Origin: Lachnospiraceae bacterium MD335
GTDB lineage: Bacteria; Bacillota; Clostridia; Lachnospirales; Lachnospiraceae
DNA: 64,000 nt
Reading direction: 5' to 3'
NCBI GenBank assembly: GCA_000403335.2
Contig: KE159628.1
Coordinates: 185,387 to 249,386 of the forward strand
Numbering within the stretch: position 1 is the first letter of the stretch; every line of letters starts with the position of its first letter. This document shows positions 1 to 8,700 of this stretch, piece after piece. Position numbers and translations under genes: made by a program. The notes under the pieces were generated by a model, which was not told where the DNA came from, ran no database searches, and saw nothing but the letters and a program-made list of their open reading frames with translations.

Positions 1-371
1 TTGTAAAAGTTAAAATTTTTCGTTTCAATTGGTAAGTATTTGATGTAAAATTAACCACAGGGAATCCTCCTCTTTTTGTTTAGTATGATTTTATTGTGGT
101 GATTAAATTTTACATCAAAAAGGAGAAGGATTCCTTATTTTTTGGCTTATTTTTTTAAGTTGTACATAATTAGTACATACGATTGATGGTTCTGTGGATA
201 GAACTGCGGAAACTCAAGTATACAGACTCTTTCTTTTTTCGACTGCTTATGATATACTATATAGAAACTTTATCGTCTACCAACAACAGACAGAACCGAT
301 GTTCAAACGCAAACATTTGTTTTGTTTTTGTTGTTTTGTGGATAAAATAATAAAAAAGGAGCGAGTGAGAC
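1..371. other. Non-coding region upstream of the first chemoreceptor gene
   Basis: No convincing gene is seen here; the short open frames lack ribosome binding sites. The first 140 bases hold overlapping inverted repeats (separate entry). A small palindrome, TGTAC-N7-GTACA, lies at 161-177 and could be a regulator site. A TATACT hexamer near 255 could be a -10 box, but no good -35 accompanies it. The ribosome binding site of the chemoreceptor, AAGGAG, is at about 356-361. Confidence 0.5.
40..134. repeat. Overlapping inverted repeats, possible transposon-end remnant
   Basis: A perfect 13-base inverted repeat pairs TTGATGTAAAATT (40-52) with its complement (106-118), extended inward by ACCACA (54-59) and TGTGGT (95-100). 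A second inverted repeat overlaps it: GGAATCC plus a pyrimidine tract (61-77) against a purine tract ending in GGATTCC (117-134). The two pairings share bases and so exclude each other as RNA hairpins. The arms look like ends of a small mobile element, but no transposase or target duplication was recognised. Confidence 0.5.
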
Positions 372-2372
372 GTGACGGAACAAAAAACAGGTTCCCGCAG
401 CCGAAAGGCACGGCGGAGCCTCAACGGACGGATATTGGGGAGCACAACGCTCAATATTCTGGTACTGGTTATTGTAAGTTGTGTAATTATGGCATCTGCC
501 ATGCAGTCGTTGGCAAACAGTATTCTGCTTGACAGTTTACAGCCGATGGCGCGGCAGTCCTCCAAAACAGTGGAAGCAAACATCCACATGCTGGCAGACC
601 GTATGATGTCTATTGCAGGCGACCCCCGCATGAATGATGACGGCGACAGCAATGATACGCAGGCAAACCGAGAAGCGGTTCTTGTAGAAGCAGCCGAGGT
701 TTACGAGCTGCACAACATCGCCCTGTACGGCTTGGACGGGCATCTGATGCAGGAAACCGGCGGCGCGCCGGAAGTCTTGGACAGCGGTTTTTTTACATTG
801 CTTCAGGAGACTGACAATCTGACTACATATTCGTCAACCATTACGGGAGGCACGCTCGGAATCATGATGGGTATGCCCGTGAAAAAAGACGGCGAGACAG
901 CCTTCTATGTTGTGGGCATTTATAAATATGATGCAATCAATGATGTAATCAACGGTATTAATATCGGAAAGCACGGAATGGCATATATGGTCAATCAGGA
1001 AGGCAGCGTTGTCGGTCATCCGGATCAGTCCCTTATTCTGTCAGGAAGTACACTGGAGCAGCTCAGTGAGGGACATGAAGAAGCAACTACCCGTGTTACG
1101 ACCGGAGAAACCGGCGCAACCGAATTTCCGATTAGCGGCGAAACAATGCTGGTAGCCTTTTCCCCTATTCGCGGCACACAATGGTCTTTGGTCATTCAGG
1201 TTCCGAAAGCAGACTACAACCATTATATCAATACAGCAACAATATTTGCCGTAATCTGTACGTTAACTGTACTGTTTCTTTCAATTTTGCTGATTTTACG
1301 CCTGTCGCGCTCGATTTCACGTCCTGTCAAGAGCGTAACAAGCCGGATGGTGGCGCTCTCCGACGGCGACCTGCATACGGAGGTATCGCTTGTGCGCTCC
1401 GGCGATGAATTAGAGATTCTGACACAGACCCTTGACAGTACGGTAGAAAGCGTTAACCGATACATATCGGATATTCAGCAGGTATTAACGCAGGTAGCGG
1501 ACGGCAATCTGCGCACCAATCCGCAGGTGGATTACAAGGGCGACTTCGCTTTAATCAAGAAAAGCCTGCACACCATTCTTGCGTCCATGAACGAAACCAT
1601 TGGAGGCTTCCGCTCTGCTGCCGCAAGACTTGCCCGTATGTCCGACCAGTTGAATGACCAATCCGGTCAACTGCATGAGGCGTCTGTGGAACAGAACCAG
1701 TCTACCGAAGCGCTCGTCTGCGAGGTAACGCATGTGAAGGAGCAGCTTTCCACTGTTGCAGAAAACAGCGGTCAGGCAAGCGAAAAAACCGATGAGATCG
1801 CAAGACGCATTCAGGAGGCAAATACACAGATGTCCGCACTGACCGGCGCAATGGACAATATCAGCTCCAACGCGCAGGAAATCACAAAGATTGCCAAGGA
1901 TATTGAAGACATTGCCTTCCAAACAAGTATTCTTGCCATCAACGCATCCGTGGAGGCTTCGCACGCAGGAAGCGCGGGACGTGGTTTTGCGGTCGTTGCC
2001 GAAGAGGTAAAACGTTTGGCTGCAAAAAGCTCCGAAGCTGCACGCAATGCCACGGATATCGTGGGCAGTACGCAGGCTATTATCCAAACAGGTGTTGATT
2101 TAACTGCCGATACCGCAGATTCACTCCTGGCAATTTCTTCCGTATCCGACCAAATCAACAAGATTTCGCACCGATTGGTGACGGCGGTACAGGATCAGGA
2201 GAGCGCTTTGGCAATTATGGAAGAACGGATTGAGAATATTTCCGCTATTGCCGACCGCAATCTGCAAAACGCGACCGGAACGGAAAAATCAAGCGGCCTG
2301 TTGGCAAAGGAAGCGATTGCTTTACAGTCTCAGGTGAAAAAGTTTGTGTTGAAGGAGGAATACGACGGATGA
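372..2372 (+). CDS. Methyl-accepting chemotaxis protein with extracytoplasmic Cache sensor
   Basis: This is a transmembrane chemoreceptor that passes ligand signals to CheA/CheW. A short basic N-terminus precedes membrane segment 1 (about 26-48). A Cache-like sensor follows (about 50-280), then membrane segment 2 (about 286-308), HAMP (about 309-362) and a long helical signalling domain (about 400-650). That domain holds the conserved hairpin tip around EDIAFQTSILAINASVEA. The start is GTG, chosen because AAGGAG lies about ten bases upstream and the frame gives a normal N-terminus. The stop overlaps the next gene by four bases (ATGA), so the two are translationally coupled. The ligand cannot be read from sequence; the FMN-binding lipoprotein neighbour hints at a redox or flavin cue, which is inference. 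Confidence 0.93.
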   Translation: MTEQKTGSRSRKARRSLNGRILGSTTLNILVLVIVSCVIMASAMQSLANSILLDSLQPMARQSSKTVEANIHMLADRMMSIAGDPRMNDDGDSNDTQANREAVLVEAAEVYELHNIALYGLDGHLMQETGGAPEVLDSGFFTLLQETDNLTTYSSTITGGTLGIMMGMPVKKDGETAFYVVGIYKYDAINDVINGINIGKHGMAYMVNQEGSVVGHPDQSLILSGSTLEQLSEGHEEATTRVTTGETGATEFPISGETMLVAFSPIRGTQWSLVIQVPKADYNHYINTATIFAVICTLTVLFLSILLILRLSRSISRPVKSVTSRMVALSDGDLHTEVSLVRSGDELEILTQTLDSTVESVNRYISDIQQVLTQVADGNLRTNPQVDYKGDFALIKKSLHTILASMNETIGGFRSAAARLARMSDQLNDQSGQLHEASVEQNQSTEALVCEVTHVKEQLSTVAENSGQASEKTDEIARRIQEANTQMSALTGAMDNISSNAQEITKIAKDIEDIAFQTSILAINASVEASHAGSAGRGFAVVAEEVKRLAAKSSEAARNATDIVGSTQAIIQTGVDLTADTADSLLAISSVSDQINKISHRLVTAVQDQESALAIMEERIENISAIADRNLQNATGTEKSSGLLAKEAIALQSQVKKFVLKEEYDG

Positions 2373-2818
2373 AACGGATACTGAGCCTAACACTGATTTT
2401 GCTGTTGGTGACAATGTCACTGGCGGGCTGCGGCGAGACAACAACGGAGCTTCAGGACGGCTATTATACCGCCCAGGCTGCAGAGTTTCACTTCGGCTGG
2501 AAGGAATATGTTACGATTATGGTAAAGGGCGGAAGCATCGTTTCCGTAGAATACAACGCCGAAAATCCCAGCGGGTTTATCAAGAGCTGGGATAACGCGT
2601 ATATGCAGAATATGCTGCACTCGAACGGCACCTATCCCAATGAATACACCCGTTATTATGCCGGTGAACTTTTAGAGGGGCAGGGAAAAGAACCGATTGA
2701 CGCTCTGACAGGAGCAACCTCCTCTTACAGCTCGTTCCAAAAACTCTCTGCAGCGGTCGTGGATCAGGCACGAAAAGGGGATTCAAGTATTGTGTATGTT
2801 GATACAGCCACGGAGTGA
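2369..2818 (+). CDS. Lipoprotein with FMN-binding domain and covalent flavinylation motif
   Basis: The 149-residue product has a lipoprotein signal peptide with lipobox LAGC, Cys21 being the lipidated residue, so it should sit on the outer face of the membrane. The body is an FMN_bind-type domain. It carries the motif DALTGATSS at 111-119; in NqrC, RnfG and PplA-like proteins the last Thr of this motif (here Thr117) receives FMN from the transferase ApbE. The gene overlaps the chemoreceptor by four bases and precedes the membrane protein gene by four. No apbE lies in the window. A role in extracytoplasmic electron transfer or redox sensing for the receptor is inferred from the operon. Confidence 0.85.
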   Translation: MKRILSLTLILLLVTMSLAGCGETTTELQDGYYTAQAAEFHFGWKEYVTIMVKGGSIVSVEYNAENPSGFIKSWDNAYMQNMLHSNGTYPNEYTRYYAGELLEGQGKEPIDALTGATSSYSSFQKLSAAVVDQARKGDSSIVYVDTATE

Positions 2819-2822
2819 TAGA

Positions 2823-4874
2823 ATGAAAATCAGCAGAAATCAGGAAACATATATTATTTTATTACTCCGTATTTGTACAATTCTCTTGTCAGCAGTGTCT
2901 TTTTGGGCTACTGCTCAGGGAATGATTGATTATACATTTCCGCAAGCTTGGCAGGCGTACGCCGCATCGCTTGGCATACAGGGGCTTTTGCTTGGATTAA
3001 ATTTTTCGCTTCCATCCTTCTTAAGGAAATGCAGGGACCGGTCCCAAAAAGCTGTTTTGTATTTCCTTACGGTTGTCATCCTGTTTTGCTCTTCTTGGTT
3101 TAGTTATCTGTATATAACCGAGCAGGCATACGGCGATTCGTGGAAAACTGAAAGACGCTTACTGGCTCAGGCTGTTTACCGGGAAGAATTATTTGAAGCC
3201 GATGCCTATATAGAGTTATACAGGCAGGATGTGCAGAATGTTTTAACAGACCAAATTGTAAACCTGTACCAGCAGGCTATGAATATGGATCAAGCCGGTG
3301 TCAGCGTCAGCGAAAATTTGAACTGGGAGGAAGAACGACGGCAATATACTGCGGAAGATTTTGCAGCTAAGGATGCCATGTCTCTTGCCATTTCCGCAAT
3401 GGAAAACGCTTCTACAGGAGAGGCGTCTCAGGATGTACGGGAACAGGCTGCCGATGTTTTATCGGGTATGCAGTCCAACCTGCAGTCCGAGACAGACAGA
3501 CTTGCCGAACAGATTTCCAATACACACGGTTATCTTGTCAATGCAGAAGAATCGCTTCGCAATGCAGAAAATCATTTAAACAGCATTCCTGCCGGTGTTG
3601 ACTATACTTCATATCAAAATACAGTACAGCAGGCAGCAAAGACTTACGAAAGCCTTATCCAAAAGCTGGATGATTTAGAAAGTCAGCACGCCGATTATGA
3701 GAGCGCCCTTCAGCGCACCGGCTATTATTTGACAATTCTCGGCATGGCGGAAAACGGTGTTTCAAGTTATTATGTAGGCGCAACTCTGCGGGAAATTCAA
3801 CGGGAGTTATTTAAGACATCACCGGATTCCGAACAAATGCTGGAGTCAGCCGCCAATGTATTCGACCGTCTGCAAAATGCAGTTGATTTAAATGCCGACT
3901 CTTCAGAATATCAAAATATTTTGCAGGATATGAATATGTTTCGCCAAAATCTTGAGAATTACAGTACACTCAAAAAGGCAGATATAGAAATTCAGGCGCA
4001 GATTAACAGATTGGCAGACGGCAGCATACTGTCATTGGAAAACGATGACGAACTCTCTGAATGGAGAAAGCAATTTAACGAACTAAAATCCAAGATTACC
4101 GGATTACCCATATATTCCCTGCGGGGTGAAAACGGCTCGGCTTTGACATCATTTGACAGGGCAGCTTCCCTCAAACGCCTGGATCAGGTTATCCGTCGTT
4201 ATTTAACCGAACACAATGCTGCACAGAAAGGATTAATTTACTTAATAAGCCCCTACCGCGAAGCGGCTGTTTTTTCTCTTTTCCTGGCGCTCCTGTTGGA
4301 TATTTCCGCTTTTATCACAGGCGTAATTATTGATCGGGTATCATATTCTTCCCCTAACGGGGAAAAAGCAGATGAACAGCCCTTCAATATTGTTCCGGGA
4401 TTAAACCGATATATTTTTCTGACTGGTGAATATACAGCCGATAATGAAATAACGACTTACAAAGCCATTGAAAACGGTGTAGAGACCGAAATTAAGCATC
4501 CCGATCCCGGCCTAAAAGCAGGATTTTATCTGTTTAACGAAGCACGGCTATGTGAGGTCGAGCCGTCTTTGCTGCTATTTAAGGGGACCTCGGGAGGTCC
4601 TCAGGACGGGATTTATACCGAATGTGTTCTTCATTATGAAGATTCGCTATTAACTCTGATTCAGGACGAAGACCATATTTTTTTAGGACCGCTTGATGCA
4701 AACATTCCTGTCTTTTTACTATCGGAGAAACGCTGCAACGTTATTCCTTCCAAAAATATCTCTGATATTCACGGGCAGAGCATCGTAATTTCTTTGAACA
4801 CGGAAGGCACTCAGATTACCGCAATTTACATAATGGAGCATGACGGACGTCCTGCCATCCTTGCGCAGCATTAA
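2823..4874 (+). CDS. Unknown membrane protein with long coiled-coil region
   Basis: I do not recognise the family. The 683-residue product starts at the ATG just after the lipoprotein stop, with GGAG at 2813-2816; a longer in-frame start at 2790 overlaps the previous gene and is less likely. Three hydrophobic segments (about 9-31, 43-61, 76-97) are followed by a Gln/Glu/Asn-rich helical region with coiled-coil character (about 110-470). A fourth membrane segment (about 490-520) precedes a soluble tail of about 165 residues. It is the third gene of a tight operon with the chemoreceptor and flavin lipoprotein. It may be a scaffold or signalling partner for them, but no catalytic motif was seen. 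Confidence 0.75.
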   Translation: MKISRNQETYIILLLRICTILLSAVSFWATAQGMIDYTFPQAWQAYAASLGIQGLLLGLNFSLPSFLRKCRDRSQKAVLYFLTVVILFCSSWFSYLYITEQAYGDSWKTERRLLAQAVYREELFEADAYIELYRQDVQNVLTDQIVNLYQQAMNMDQAGVSVSENLNWEEERRQYTAEDFAAKDAMSLAISAMENASTGEASQDVREQAADVLSGMQSNLQSETDRLAEQISNTHGYLVNAEESLRNAENHLNSIPAGVDYTSYQNTVQQAAKTYESLIQKLDDLESQHADYESALQRTGYYLTILGMAENGVSSYYVGATLREIQRELFKTSPDSEQMLESAANVFDRLQNAVDLNADSSEYQNILQDMNMFRQNLENYSTLKKADIEIQAQINRLADGSILSLENDDELSEWRKQFNELKSKITGLPIYSLRGENGSALTSFDRAASLKRLDQVIRRYLTEHNAAQKGLIYLISPYREAAVFSLFLALLLDISAFITGVIIDRVSYSSPNGEKADEQPFNIVPGLNRYIFLTGEYTADNEITTYKAIENGVETEIKHPDPGLKAGFYLFNEARLCEVEPSLLLFKGTSGGPQDGIYTECVLHYEDSLLTLIQDEDHIFLGPLDANIPVFLLSEKRCNVIPSKNISDIHGQSIVISLNTEGTQITAIYIMEHDGRPAILAQH

Positions 4875-4912
4875 AATTGCATGTGTTATTCAAAAAACGA
4901 TAACCAAAGAAA

Positions 4913-4943
4913 AGCAGGACTCTAAATGAGTCCTGCTCGTTTT
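4913..4943. terminator. Bidirectional intrinsic terminator between the convergent operon and bioY
   Basis: A perfect ten-base stem, AGCAGGACTC (4913-4922) with GAGTCCTGCT (4928-4937), has a five-base loop. It is followed by CGTTTT on the plus strand and TTTTCTTT on the minus strand. The stem includes the last codons of bioY, so both convergent transcripts can end here. Confidence 0.85.
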
Positions 4944-5485
4944 AACTGCTTCTTTACCTGATCTCCTGCCACAATCGCAATGACTATTTTCACAAGGTCT
5001 CCTGCAATAAACGGAAGAACACCTGCTGCCAATGCTTTCATAAACGGCATATTTCCCTGATAAGAAAGCCAAACCGTTCCAAACAGGTACAGCACCGCCG
5101 TTCCTAATAGTATTCCGAAAAAGCAAATAAATACATTGCTTGTCCTGTCAATCACAAATCCGCAGATTAGCGCTAAAAAGATATAACCGATAAGGTATCC
5201 GCCCGTAGGACCAAGCAGCTTTGCAGGACCGCTTGAAAAGCCTGAAAATACCGGAAGCCCGACAAACCCTATCAAAAGATATACCAGGCAGCTTACAATT
5301 CCTTTTTTCATTCCAAGCACATAGACTGCAAAGTAAATCGCAAGCGTTCCAAGTGAAATCGGTACAGGACTTATGGGGATTTGAATCGAAAGCGGCCCCA
5401 TAATGCAGATAAATGCCGTCATCACGCCAATCAGAGCCAGTGTTTTCGTGTTAAATTTTTTTGGTTCCATCACTGATACTTCCAT
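4922..5485 (-). CDS. bioY: Biotin transporter substrate-binding subunit BioY
   Basis: BioY is the membrane S component that binds biotin; in Firmicutes it works alone or with a shared ECF energising module, which is not in this window. The 187-residue product has about six hydrophobic segments and the family signature GLPVFSGFSSGPAKLLGPTG around residues 75-95, followed by GYLIGY. The start is the ATG at 5485, preceded by AAGGAG at a nine-base spacing; a second ATG five codons in is less well placed. Upstream lie a sigma-A-type promoter and an overlapping BirA-like operator, so biotin repression is likely. Confidence 0.93.
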   Translation of the reverse strand: MEVSVMEPKKFNTKTLALIGVMTAFICIMGPLSIQIPISPVPISLGTLAIYFAVYVLGMKKGIVSCLVYLLIGFVGLPVFSGFSSGPAKLLGPTGGYLIGYIFLALICGFVIDRTSNVFICFFGILLGTAVLYLFGTVWLSYQGNMPFMKALAAGVLPFIAGDLVKIVIAIVAGDQVKKQLKRAGLI

Positions 5486-5510
5486 CTTGTAATTCTCCTT
5501 ATGTATTTTA

Positions 5511-5544
5511 AATGTTAACCTTGTTGCTATATATAGTTTACATT
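5511..5544 (-). promoter_or_regulatory. BirA-type biotin operator upstream of bioY
   Basis: AATGTTAAC (5511-5519) and GTTTACATT (5536-5544) form a nine-base inverted repeat with one mismatch and a 16-base spacer. This matches the BirA operator layout known from bacteria (TTGTWAAC, 14-16 bases, GTTWACAA). The distal half-site overlaps the bioY -10 box, so bound BirA-biotinyl-AMP would block RNA polymerase. Confidence 0.8.
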
Positions 5545-5563
5545 CAAGTCAAAGAAATGTCAA
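5535..5563 (-). promoter_or_regulatory. Sigma-A-type promoter of bioY
   Basis: On the minus strand a perfect -35, TTGACA (5558-5563), is followed after 17 bases by TAAACT (5535-5540). The -10 box overlaps the BirA-like operator and the -35 lies inside a long palindrome (5552-5593). Confidence 0.75.
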
Positions 5564-5593
5564 CCCATTTTTTCAATCAGGTTGACATTTCTT
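5552..5593. repeat. Perfect 14-base inverted repeat covering the bioY -35 box
   Basis: AAGAAATGTCAACC (5552-5565) and its exact complement (5580-5593) are separated by 14 bases. Each arm contains a TTGACA hexamer, pointing in opposite directions. It could be an additional operator for bioY or the edge of the neighbouring palindromic element. Confidence 0.75.
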
Positions 5594-5600
5594 CGTAATA

Positions 5601-5752
5601 CTGTTACTGTTCACTCCGTTCCAGTAACAGATAAAAATCCATGCAAAAATTGCAAAACGAACAAGTTCGTTGCGCAAATGGATTTTTACTTGCTATATAT
5701 ACGTTTTCGTACGGACTTAGCAGTAAATGCTAAGTCCTGTGTGAACAGTAAC
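5601..5752. repeat. Nested palindromic intergenic element with competing stems
   Basis: The outer arms GTTACTGTTCAC (5603-5614) and GTGAACAGTAAC (5741-5752) are exact complements. The left arm can instead form a local hairpin, CTGTTACTG (5601-5609) with CAGTAACAG (5622-5630). Inside are AAAAATCCAT/ATGGATTTTT (5633-5642/5678-5687), AACGAAC/GTTCGTT (5656-5662/5665-5671) and GGACTTAGCA/TGCTAAGTCC (5713-5722/5728-5737). No coding frame fits. It may end transcription of the 2195-residue protein gene, which stops at 5761, or be a non-autonomous repeat element. Confidence 0.7.
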
Positions 5753-5760
5753 GTAATACT

Positions 5761-8700
5761 TTATTTTAGGCGTACCCTAAACTTCCTGCTCTCCACCTCG
5801 TAAGTCTCACCTGAGCCGGTTTCAATCGTGTATACCACCGACATCTTATATGTCTTGGAGGTCTTTAACAGGTCCGGCTGTGCCGCCTTGACGCAAAGCT
5901 CGGGATTTATAATGGACATATCGTAGCTGTCTCTTTGTAAAGTAAAGTATCCGCCGTATTCTCCGACAAGGCGCGCACCCTTTACTCTGTGACTGTCTCC
6001 GAGATTGCTGAAATCGGAGTTCACGCTGATTTTGTCATCGGCAATCCTCTTTGTCTCTGTATTCGCCCTTACCTTCCCGTCAATCAGCCATACACGCAGC
6101 TTCAGTGTGTTCAGCGCCCTGCGCTCACCCGATGACGCATCCGTATAATACGGCGTCAGCTTATAGGTGTAGCAGCCCGTGCCGCCGGTACCCGTGATGC
6201 TGACGTTTACGCTGCTGCCGTCATGCACAAGTGAGATGAAATTATCCTCCATAAGCTTCTGTGACTTTTTATTTGCACCCTCGATTACCACATCCGAAAG
6301 CCGTGCTTCACCCGCGCAGTTCTTGAGTGAAATATTTACTGCCGCTTTATCGCTGTACGCGGAGTTAAATATCATACTGTCTTTATCTGCCACTGCCGAA
6401 GGCACTGCATTTTTAATCGTGTACTCCGCCCGCACTGTATCACGCCAGTCTTTTGCACTGAAAAGGAACGAAAGCCTTGCGTTTCCGCCATATGAAACCC
6501 TAAGCGAATAGTACCCTTTATTTTTGTCGATAACAACAGCGTCATTTTCGCAGCGCACATCGTCATAACCGTACTGCGTACCGCCGCAACGAAGCATTCT
6601 TTCCTGCGTCAAATCGTAAACCTTTATCGCCGCCTCATTCCCGTTTGCATCCGAAACAATACTGCTGCCGGCTCCCGTATGATAGTCCGTAAGCTTCAGC
6701 TTCGGCTTCTCATAGCAGGTTTTTATATGCAGCTCAAACGAATACGCCTCGCGTACACCCTTGAGCGCGACTGTGAGCGTACCTTCCGTGACGCCATCAT
6801 CGGCAGGCTTTCCGTCCAAAACTGCAATGTTTTCCTGCACAATGTCATAGACCATCGCCCCATTCTGCGCCAGCTTCCCACTGTCTGCTATTGCAAAACC
6901 GTTTCCCGTACCCTCAAGTGCATCCTCCCAGCTTAGGGAAGCCGCTTCCATTCCCTGAATTTCCGGCATCAGGGAAAGCTGTCCCTTGTCTGTTGTGTAA
7001 AACAGATTGACGCTCTTCGTAATCTTTGCCGAAAGCGCAGGTTTTTTGTTAATGACCTTCACCTTCATCGGATATAGATACGGCTCGCTGGAATCATTTG
7101 TGACTACTTTGAGCCTGCACTTGTATGTGCCCTGCGAAAGCTCTTGCGAAACAGGTCTGATTAAGTATCCGTTGACACCGTAATCACAAACCTCAAGAAC
7201 ATCCGATGTTACGATTCCCATATCGTCCGTAAGCTTTACGCTCTTAATATACTGTCCCTCTGACGCCGCAATCTCAATCATTCCGTATTGTGCCGCAGAC
7301 AATGCCTTACCGCTGCTGTCCATGTAATTGTATGCCGTGTTGACTGTTATTTCCTTTACGGATACTTCAGGCGCCTCACCGCTTGCCATCTCCTCTCCGA
7401 AGGACAGCGGCGCCTGCGTTTCCGCAGCGTCCTGCGGCTGCGCTTGCGTCTGTGTCAAAGAATTGCCGTAATAAATCCGAATGCTGCTTTCACCGGCATA
7501 GTATCCTGCTCCTGTATAAACCGCCTCAAATTGATACGGCTGGGCATCTTCCGAAAGCCTGTAAATCGTTGTCTTAGGATTTTTCCACTCCCAGCCTTCT
7601 CCAAGATAATCGGAAAGTACAATATCCTCAAGCTTCATTTCCTTTTTTGTATTATCAATGACAATCTGCGAAGTTTTCTTTTCCGGAACCGGCTTCACGC
7701 AAACCTGGAAGCTGCACTGCTGTCCCTCAAGCGCTCCGCCCGCCGGCGGTGTTACCGTAACAGTCGCCTCTCCCGCACTTAACGGAATTATGACGCCTCT
7801 GTCAGTTACTTCGAGCACACTGTTGTCGGAAACGCTCCAATCAAACATCTGCGCGTCAAAGCTGCCTGACGGACTGATTGCGCCTGCAATCTCATACCGT
7901 ATACCATCCTTCAATGCAATCTCATACATATCGCCATTTTTTATCGCGGGATACCGTCCGTCCTTTGCCAAAAGACCGGCAATCTCAAAACGCTCAGGTG
8001 CCGCCTCCACGCGCACCTCTACTCGAATATCAATGCCGTCCTTACACAGCGTAATTCCTGTTTTTCCCACGCCAAGACCGCGAATCATGCCTTGCGACAA
8101 ATCCGCTACGCTTGGCTTATCAGACTGCACCGTATAACCGGAAATCTCCGTACGCGTCCCGTCCGGCATCACCTCACAGAGTGCAATACCGCACGTATCT
8201 CCTTTATAAATGGTACAGCCGCGTATGCTCTTTCCAAGGTCCCCTGTCAAAGACTTCTCCACTACCGCATAGGATTTTACGCACACACTGCACTGTGTAA
8301 AAGTTTCCGCCGAATATGCCGACGCCGCCGTTATCACGGCTTCTCCCTGTGATACCGCATGTACCGTTCCGTCTGCATCCACACGCGCCACACTCTCATC
8401 GCTGCTGCTCCAAACCACTTCGGCTGATGCATCGGAAGGAACTACCTGTGCTGATAAACTGACACTTGTGTCATATAATAAATTTAACTGCTCCTGCGAA
8501 ATATCAATGCGCTCAGGAAGCTGTACACTCTTTGTCGTAAAAGAATACTGCGGCGTAAGATGCGCCACGGTTCCCGCGTAACACTCGCCGATAACCGTTT
8601 CCATTACCTTCAGCTCTGCATCCGTCACGGTATATGCCGTCTCGGGAGAAAGCCCTTCAAAACGAAGCTCCGCCGTATAGCCGTTCTCTTCCGACAGATC

